The position numbers were made by a program, and so were the translations under genes. A stretch of 64,000 bases of DNA, taken from NCBI GenBank assembly GCA_009823505.1, contig VZQC01013287.1, positions 3,105,052 through 3,169,051 of the forward strand. Direction: 5' to 3'. The notes under the pieces were generated by a model, which searched no databases, had not been told where the DNA came from, and worked only from the letters and a program-made list of their open reading frames with translations. Shown piece by piece: positions 57,340 to 64,000 of the stretch; position 1 is the stretch's first letter; each line of letters begins with the position of its first letter. The DNA comes from Rhizomys pruinosus (Eukaryota; Chordata; Mammalia; Rodentia; Spalacidae).

Positions 57340-57470
57340 TTTTAATGCCAGCACTCAGGAGGCAGAGGCAGGTGGATCTCTGTGAGTTCAAGGCCGGCCT
57401 GGTTTACAGAGAGTGCTCCAGGCCAACTGGGTCTAAAGGGAGACACTCTTTCAAAAAGACCAAATATATA
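57340..57470 (+). repeat. B1 SINE, 5'-truncated
   Basis: Forward from tttaatgccagcactcagga to tttcaaaaagacc. Confidence 0.88.
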
Positions 57471-57649
57471 TATATGGCTTAATTCAGCTCTACAATTTTT
57501 ATGGCTAGAATTTTATGTTTTGAGTTGCTGTCAGAATATATTTTTGGATGTCAGAATATATTTTTGTTTTCTAGAGCTCACCTGGCAAAGCATCCCATAT
57601 ACTAGAAGCTCAACAGTCCAGGACTGATGACTCAGAGTCATAAAAGGCA

Positions 57650-57830
57650 GTGACAACAATTGAAAAACAAATTTTGGAGTCAGAGACCCTAGGTCTACCT
57701 GCCATTCAACTAGCATTTGGAGGATGAATTTGGACAAGTCCTTTCAATAAAACAGAGTCAAAACTATCTACAGAGTAAGTGTTGGTGAGAACTTGGCAGA
57801 ATTAGCAAAAAGTAAATTATCACATTCGTT
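57650..57830 (+). repeat. MIR relic (weak)
   Basis: ttttggagtcagagacccta and gacaagtcctttcaataaaa fit a forward MIR only loosely. Confidence 0.4.
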
Positions 57831-58329
57831 GTCTCAAGACTGTTATCTGTAAAAACAAAACAAAATACAAGGAGGTCCCCAGGAAAAGGTTTGCATAAAT
57901 GCCACAGGACCTGGGGGAGAACAGGGAGCAAGAAGATGGCTGCATCTCCAGAAACAAGAGACACATGGGCAGGGACAGGGACAAATAGGATTTCTTCTTC
58001 TGGCCTCTCTCTGAATATCAGCTTCCTTCTTCTCTCTTCTCTGTAGACAGACCTTGTTTGTCTCATCCATTTTATATCTGGCCATCATAGCTTTCCCAAA
58101 TGGCACCCATAAGTCTACATGGAGCTGCGGCTAATTGACTCAATGTTATGGTCATCCAACTCCAGTATCTTATTGACCTAGCTTTGACTAGTTGTCACAT
58201 CTTGGTCTGAATAGCTTAGGGCTAATGCTGATAAGAGCTGCCCCTGCAGTGTGGTGTATAGGCTTTCTCAGGAGGATCAGTGGTCTCCAGATATAACTAC
58301 TGTGCACTTTACTCTTCAGGAACCCATTG

Positions 58330-58452
58330 TGGCTGGGTGTAGTGGCACATGCTTTTAATCCCAGAACTTTAAGGCCAGCCTGGTCTACATAGCTAGCTCT
58401 AAGATAGCTGGGGCTACAGGGAGACCCTGTCTCAAAAACAAGCAAAGAAACA
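58330..58452 (+). repeat. B1 SINE with internal deletion
   Basis: Forward: ggctgggtgtagtggcacat then directly aactttaaggccagcctggt, missing about 35 bases of the usual centre. Confidence 0.9.
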
Positions 58453-58804
58453 AACACCCATAGGGAGCTCACTCTTGGTTCATAGAAAATTCTAAACATT
58501 TATCTCTTCTCTGTGCATCAGTGGTAACATGGGGAGATGCTGGGAAAAGGGAGTGAGAGGTAAACACACTGACAAGGACACCATTGGACTGGAGGGGGGA
58601 GAGGACTCTCAAAAAGGGTAATTCACACGTGAGAACTTGAAATGTCAGAAAGCACACATGGTGCACACATGAATAGGTTTCAAGTCTTTAGTACTGTATC
58701 AAGCCATGTGTATAGAAGCTATGTTCTAGCTTCTAAATCTATAATCTGTAAAAGGTTATATCTATTTAAAACTCAAGAAACTCTTAAAAAGGTAATATTA
58801 AAAT

Positions 58805-59330
58805 AAGATTCATTCAACAAATATTTACTGTGAGTTTATTTACTGAAGGGGAGATGCATCTATAAGTCAGCAATTAAAATTGAGTGAGGTGCATACTTTT
58901 GAAAAGACATTGCCAAGGCATCCTGAAGGTGTAAAAGAAGGGAGCGTACATAGGAAGCAGACCTGGAAGTGAGTGTTCAGAGGAGCCGAGGGGAAAGGGG
59001 CAGAAGGGCATTTCAGGTAGGAGAAGCAGCACACTGCACGATGTGAGGTAGCAGGGCCTGGCTGAGAATAAGTTCCTTGTATTTGGAAAATGGATGAATG
59101 GATGAGGTAGCCTGGGCTGACAAGTAGAGCTAAGCCAGAGAAATGAGCACGAGCTTGATTTAAAAGGGCCTTAAGGGACTACAGTAAGGAATATGAACAT
59201 TGTCCCAAATTCACAGCAGTCCCAGGGATGACTGAAGCAGGTGACCTGATCAGCTTTATGATTCAGAAAGCCCACATCGGAGTTCCAAGCTCATGTAGGA
59301 GACCTTGGCTCTGTGCTGCTGCCAGAATGC
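58805..59330 (-). repeat. Probable L2 LINE relic
   Basis: gattcattcaacaaatattt is the reverse of the classic L2 3' end. Purine-rich words downstream (gaagggcatttcaggtagga, ggacctgatcag context) fit an old LINE but are diverged. Confidence 0.4.
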
Positions 59331-59392
59331 AGAGGAGGGGTTGACTTGGATGAACTCCACCGAGGAAGTCTGGTCAGACCATGGATTGGAAT

Positions 59393-59401
59393 GGAGAGGG
59401 A

Positions 59402-59448
<47 letters not shown>
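59393..59448. repeat. GA microsatellite
   Basis: Pure purine tract of gagaggg and then agag units; may form triplex (H-DNA) structures. Confidence 0.95.
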
Positions 59449-59450
<2 letters not shown>

Positions 59451-59965
59451 GTGGAACTTCAAGTAGGAAGCCTGTCCAACAGCTGGAATAAGTGTGTAGA
59501 GATAAGTACCTGTGAATTATGGCTCCAAGAAATGGACTTTAGAGCTCATGAGCAGATGGGTGGGGGCTTTGCATGAAGAGTCAGGAGTACAGGAAAGGAC
59601 GGGGCAGCACCACCAGCGCAAAGCACAGGCAGAGAGGTTCTGAGGTAAGCGGAGGACGGCCGCGCAGGCAGATAAACATCCTCTGAGAAAAATGAAGAGA
59701 GGCATAAGAACGAGGTGGTAGGGAAAGAGGAGCCGAGGGCGAAGGACACTGAAAAGAGCTAAACGACTTTGAAAAGGAGGTTGTTCCTGAGGGCAGCTTC
59801 TCTGGAGATATGGAACCAAAAGCCACGCGGAAGAGCAGGGGTGAGGCAAAGACAAAATTCCAGAGAAGTCTGCAAGAAACTTGCCCAGGAAAGAAGAAAA
59901 TGGGAGTAAGTAGTTAGAAAGAGGAGTGGGAAAAAAAAATAAAAAAAAAAAAAAAATTTTAAAAA

Positions 59966-60210
59966 GGGGCTGGAGAGATAGCCTAGTGGTTAAGAGACAC
60001 AACTGCTCTTGCAGAGGACCTGGGTTCGATCCCAGCACCCACATGGCAGCTGAAAACATCTGTAACTCCAATTCCAGGAGAACTCCAGTTCCAGGGGAAT
60101 CCGAGACCCTCTTCTGACCTCTTGCGGCATTGCACGACACGGGTGCACACACCTGCATGCAGACAGTACATTCATACACATACAAAAATAAATAAAATTA
60201 AAAATTAAAA
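59966..60210 (+). mobile_element. Young B2-type SINE with A-rich 5' leader
   Basis: Forward copy with the internal duplication (ccaattccaggagaactccagttccagg in reverse sense). aaagaggagtggg flanks the block at 59918-59930 and 60211-60223. The 35 bases between the left flank and the SINE start are A/T only, an odd 5' leader. Confidence 0.92.
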
Positions 60211-60374
60211 AAAGAGGAGTGGGGGTGCAGGTGGAGTTTTCAAGGTGAGGCGGATTGGGGCACGTTAATAGGACGCAACTCAGCAGTAGACAGGGAGCAG
60301 CAGATACAGAGGAGAGCAAGGGAGATTGATGGTGAAGTGTTCCTGAGAAGAGAATGAGGAAGGGATCCAGAGCA

Positions 60375-60736
60375 GAGGTGGAGGGAGCGGAGGTGGAGGG
60401 AGCGGAGGTGGAGGGAGCGGAGGTGGAGGGAGCGGAGGTGGAGGGAGCGGAGGTGGAGGGAGCGGAGGTGGAGGGAGCGGAGGTGGAGGGAGCGGAGGTG
60501 GAGGGAGCGGAGGTGGAGGGAGGAGGTGGAGGGAGCGGAGGTGGAGGGAGCGAGGTAGGTGGAGGGAGCGGAGGTGGAGGGAGCGGAGGTGGAGGGAGCG
60601 GAGGTGGAGGGAGCGGAGGTGGAGGGAGCGGAGGTGGAGGGAGCGGAGGTGGAGGGAGCGGAGGTGGAGGGAGCGGAGGTGGAGGGAGCGGAGGTGGAGG
60701 GAGCGGAGGTGGAGGGAGCGGAGGTGGAGGGAGCGG
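60375..60736. repeat. 15-bp G-rich minisatellite, about 24 units
   Basis: Unit ggaggtggagggagc, nearly perfect, with irregular units near 60520 and 60551. Because 15 is a multiple of 3, all frames stay open: one frame reads repeated Gly-Gly-Gly-Gly-Ser and another Glu-Val-Glu-Gly-Ala. There is no sign of a real gene around it. Confidence 0.97.
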
Positions 60737-60779
60737 TGTCAGACCTGGGAAGGACAGTGCTTATTGAGATAGGAAGGGA

Positions 60780-61440
60780 AGAGGAAAAGGACCCGGGAGG
60801 GATAGATAAGTCTGTGGGTGGCAGGGGAGGAAATTGAGAGAGTTCTCGATTGATGGCCTCAATTTTCTCAGTGAAGTAGGAGGCAAGGTGATCTGCAGAG
60901 TGGTGATGGGGAGACAGTGGAGCTGGTGAAGAGAGAAGAATGCTAGGTGTATGTAACTGCTAAAAGCAATGGAGACTGAGCTTGTGGGGGACACGGAAGG
61001 ACTGGTAGGGAGTCCCAAGTGTGCGGCCCAGGTGGGAGGGGTATATCTTCTGTTCCTCAAGCTCTCATAATGAGGACATTTTTCCCCCAAAGCCTTGACA
61101 AGACTAGGCAGGGTAGCAAGAAATTGAATTGTTAGACTGAACCAAGGTCGAGTATTTACAGACTGGATGCTACAGAAGTTTGAAGGGTGAAGGAACAACT
61201 GTTGGAATCAGGTTATTGAGAAGAGAAGCTTTATGTGGTGTACAATAGGGTGTGGAATGGAGAGAGGACAAAAGATCAGAATAATTTGCTGGACCAGAGC
61301 AAATACGAAGGCCCAGGACTCCAAGGGCTCATGTAGGAAGTGTTTAGGGAATAAAAGAGATGACAAGCTTAAAACAACCAGTTGACACATAAGTGGGATG
61401 ATGGAGACTCAGATAACGAAGGTCGACCTGTTCCAGGAAC
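60780..61440 (+). repeat. Old interspersed repeat, family not assigned
   Basis: gatggcctcaattttctcag and gaagtaggaggcaaggtgat are words I associate with an old dispersed mammalian repeat. The purine-rich block at 25230-26960 has a similar flavour. Confidence 0.35.
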
Positions 61441-62208
61441 TTGAAATCTGTTCAGCCAAAGCTAATCCCAGATCTTTATAGGAGTCTTTCTTAGTGATCC
61501 CTTCCCATCCCAAAACATTTCTCTGTATCCTCTGACCTCCTGAACCATCTTGTTTGCAGAACATTAGTTCAAAGAACTTCAATGTGGGAGCTCAGAGACC
61601 TGAGTTTGGCCATATTTCTAGCACCCCTAGGTTCTATGGCCCTTGGCTACATTGTAAGCTACCATGAAGTGGGTGTCTCGGCCACTTACTTGGTGACAGA
61701 CTGGTCTTCCCATGTCTCTTCTGAACAGGGCAAACATTTGTCTATCCATCCCTGCATCTATGCAATTCTTTTGTCTGTTTCCCATCTTTCCATGGGAATA
61801 CGAATGAGAAGAGCGAAGACATCTTTTGCTTCATTAATCTTCCTGAGTCTGTTTTTAGTTTAATCGTCTCAAAACCAGATTTGAGAGTAGCAGGTCTGAC
61901 CAGCTTGTCAGTCATGGAAGCGAATAGGTTGAGCAGAAAAGAATAGGCCCTTGAAAACCTGAGCTCTGCTCTCTGACTGAGGTCAGCAGAGACAGACCAG
62001 ATCAGCAAGCATGACATGAAGGGCAAATTTGCAATTAAAAGAAGAATAGGGAATTATAAAGATGGATGGGCCCGTGACATGCACGCCCAAGCCTGCGTGG
62101 CCTTGGCCTCTGATGTCAGAAATTAATGCTTTACTCTTTAGCACTAGTCACCTTTGGCTCCGAACAGAAAGGCAAATGCATTAAAATCACAACAATTAGA
62201 ACACTTAC

Positions 62209-62318
62209 TTAGCTTGGAAGGCATTGTTGGTTCCCCTGTGGTCGAGGTCATGACACAGGCAGCCCACAATCACAGCTAAAATTTCCACTTCGGTCAGAAT
62301 CTCTTGAAACCCAGCGGT
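62209..62318 (-). CDS. PDE11A: PDE11A catalytic-domain exon with HD metal-binding motif
   Basis: Minus-strand exon of 110 bases: 36 codons plus AA of a split Lys codon. Acceptor cttcccag|AC after a long pyrimidine tract, donor GCTAA|gtaagt. It reads [20 protein letters not shown], then [27 protein letters not shown] is the HD-type signature: His and Asp bind the catalytic zinc and magnesium ions. This is the most 5' PDE11A exon in the window. The preceding exon, with the catalytic proton-donor His (HNWRHAFN region), was not seen up to 64000 and should lie beyond the window. The GAF domains and all N-terminal variants are likewise outside. Confidence 0.97.
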
Positions 62319-64000
62319 CTGGGAAGAAGGGGAAAATGGTGAGTCACTACCAGGGGCAGGGAGGCTGGAGAAGGTTAGTCAGCTGAGCGGTTGGCTGGTT
62401 TCAAACCCACATCATTTAAGGAAATGATTAACTGTCATCCTCTCAGATGATGGTGTGTGGAGTGGCTCAGCCTAGGGGCTCCACAGCGATGAATTCACTG
62501 GCCGTCACAGCGGTCCATGCTGGCACACCAGGTCAAAGTTCAAAGTGTTGCATTCCCTTCTAAGAGGGGAAGCTGTGGTTTCCACAGTGACCATTTGGCA
62601 AAGGCCTAGAGTGAAGTGTACTTTGTTATTGTAATATGATGAGCATTTTGTTGGGAGGTGGGGGAATAAGAAGAGCTTGGGAGCCTGATAAACTCCAGCC
62701 CCCAGATGCTGCTCAAACGAGAGTCAGCAAAGACACTAAAACCTTCCTTTATATTAAAAGGAGCAATACAGAAGTACTCAGATTGCTGCGTGATGACGTT
62801 ATAGAATTAGCCTATAAATATCTTAGTCTGTATTGGGCTGATGGGCAGATTAAATGCCCATTGTCATGCACACAGGTAACAAGGCAGTCCAAGTCTTAGT
62901 GGGATTTGGCAGAGAGGATTAGACAGCCCAGATTGAGGATCAAGAGAAGTCTGCACTCCTTAGAATTCTTTGTTTCTGATCCTGGTAGCTCTGCTGGTAC
63001 GGGGTTGGGATGTAATCTCTCTTGGAAACAGTTTTATATAATTAGGGAACTGAAAGAGCACTGCTGGTTCTTTGGTTCCTGCTGGTCCTTTCATTAGTTT
63101 AGAAGAGGAAGCACACCTCTGGGAAACAGATCTATGCATTTTCTCCATCCCAAGCCTTCGTCTCCCCCTCCCCCTCTACAATGTAAGTCTCCAGTTTCAT
63201 TACTTATTAAATTCTTTATCAGAGGGGAGGAGGGGGGAGTGAGGGTTGAGATTGCTTTACTTTCCATGAATTCTTCCATGAATCTCAGATCCTTCTTTCA
63301 GAGCAATGAAAACTTTGCTTTTGAAAATTAGTTGTTTTTATTATAGAACTGAATAGTAGAGTCTTGCATTGATGATTTTATTCTTAAAAACTGTCTTGAT
63401 TCCTCCTCTAGATTTGGAAACATATAATGTCGCTTATATAACAAATGGAAGTGGAAATGTTAAAAGATTGCCTGGGAATATGAAACAGCTCATGCCAAAG
63501 CTGTATGCCTTTCATCTTAAAATGTGAAGTTGGATATTAGTTTTTCTATTTACTTTATTAACTGCAATAGATTTAAAAAAACTCAACTCATGCTAAGACA
63601 CACAGAGCCAAAACTCAGTCCCTTGTTGTCCTCTTTCCTGATTCCAAAAGCCAACCACATTCCTTTGTTTAACTAAATTGGTGAGGCTCCCACCAAGTTT
63701 CCACATAATACACACATGCTTTAGCACTTGCTTATTTACCAAATACTTATACAGTGATTCCTACGATAACATAAATTCTCCTAGGAGCTATCAACTGTTC
63801 AACTTAATTCTTTTGACAATCTTATGAGATAAAAGCTATTATAACCCTCAGTTACAGATGAGAAAATGGAGTCACTAAGAGGCTCTGGCCTGTGCACACA
63901 GGCTCACAGCTAATACAGGGTGGAGAGCCATGTGCATGGAGGCATGGCCAGTGTCTTTCTTCCAGTGTGCCTTGAAACACTGATGATTAGTGGCAGGCGA
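62319..64000 (-). other. PDE11A: PDE11A intron (partial)
   Basis: Sequence 5' of the HD-motif exon on the minus strand, probably intron. It contains a pyrimidine-rich run near 63150-63180 and a MIR-like relic near 63790-63940. No further PDE11A exon was found before the window ends. Confidence 0.7.
63790..63940 (-). repeat. MIR relic
   Basis: Reverse order: ataaccctcagttacagatg, gagaaaatggagtcactaag, ggctcacagctaatacaggg. Confidence 0.6.

Larger units (their letters stand above)
50499..62208 (-). other. PDE11A: PDE11A intron
   Basis: 11.7-kb intron with B1 and B2 copies, MIR and L2 relics, L1 tails, GAAA, CA and GA tracts and a 15-bp G-rich minisatellite. 55930-57330 and 61440-62200 hold nothing recognised. 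Confidence 0.8.

Noticed and set aside
59517..60185. 222-codon minus-strand open frame
   Set aside because: Its first third is a B2 element and the rest is old purine-rich repeat sequence read in reverse; no known domain and no splice evidence.
60354..60837. Open frames of 92-137 codons over the G-rich array, resembling a Gly-Ser linker protein
   Set aside because: They exist only because the repeat unit is a multiple of three. Non-repeat ends are short, there is no splice or promoter context, and the site is mid-intron.
6114..62318. PDE5A, PDE6 or PDE10A instead of PDE11A
   Set aside because: [46 protein letters not shown] and [14 protein letters not shown] are the PDE11A versions; PDE5A has different residues at each (for example SIMEHHHF, CDLSAITKPW).

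Overview
This window is nuclear DNA from a myomorph (mouse-like) rodent. The evidence is its dense content of B1, B2/B3, B4 and ID SINEs, rodent-type L1 3' ends, an IAP/ERVK-type solo LTR and older MIR/L2/L1M relics, together with spliced vertebrate exons. The recently active B2-type SINE does not look like the usual Mus or Rattus consensus as I remember it, so a non-murine lineage (for example cricetid, spalacid or dipodoid) is plausible. The species cannot be fixed from the sequence alone. No bacterial genes, CRISPR arrays or operons are present.

Two protein-coding genes are visible, both only in part. At the left, on the + strand, four consecutive exons (688-818, 2037-2109, 2813-2983, 4356-4486) encode an uninterrupted internal segment of VPS13D, a bridge-like lipid-transfer protein. 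From 62318 down to 6114, on the - strand, seven consecutive exons encode most of the catalytic domain of the dual-specificity cyclic nucleotide phosphodiesterase PDE11A. They run from the HDLDHRG metal-binding motif to the exon with the purine-binding glutamine. Splice phases match exactly across all seven. The final PDE11A coding exon and the next VPS13D exon were not found.

The two genes converge across 4487-6113. In human and mouse they lie on different chromosomes (VPS13D 1p36 / mouse chr4; PDE11A 2q31 / mouse chr2). Both genes are therefore cut by the same ~1.6 kb interval. This is either an assembly chimera, a translocated or duplicated segment, or a real lineage-specific rearrangement. 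It is the most important observation in the window.

The rest, well over 95% of the window, is intron. Repeat-related points of interest are a young B2 subfamily with an internal ~17-bp duplication, many copies with clear target-site duplications, and a strong bias to the minus strand (PDE11A sense). Three places show two SINEs inserted serially at the same target site, and one B2 carries a probable 3'-transduced tag. There is also a complete 430-bp ERVK-type solo LTR with a 6-bp duplication, a 228-bp inverted duplication, a perfect 124-bp tandem duplication and two coding-looking minisatellites. Repeat coordinates are read by eye and are usually good to about 5-20 bases. Exon boundaries are fixed by splice sites and reading frame.
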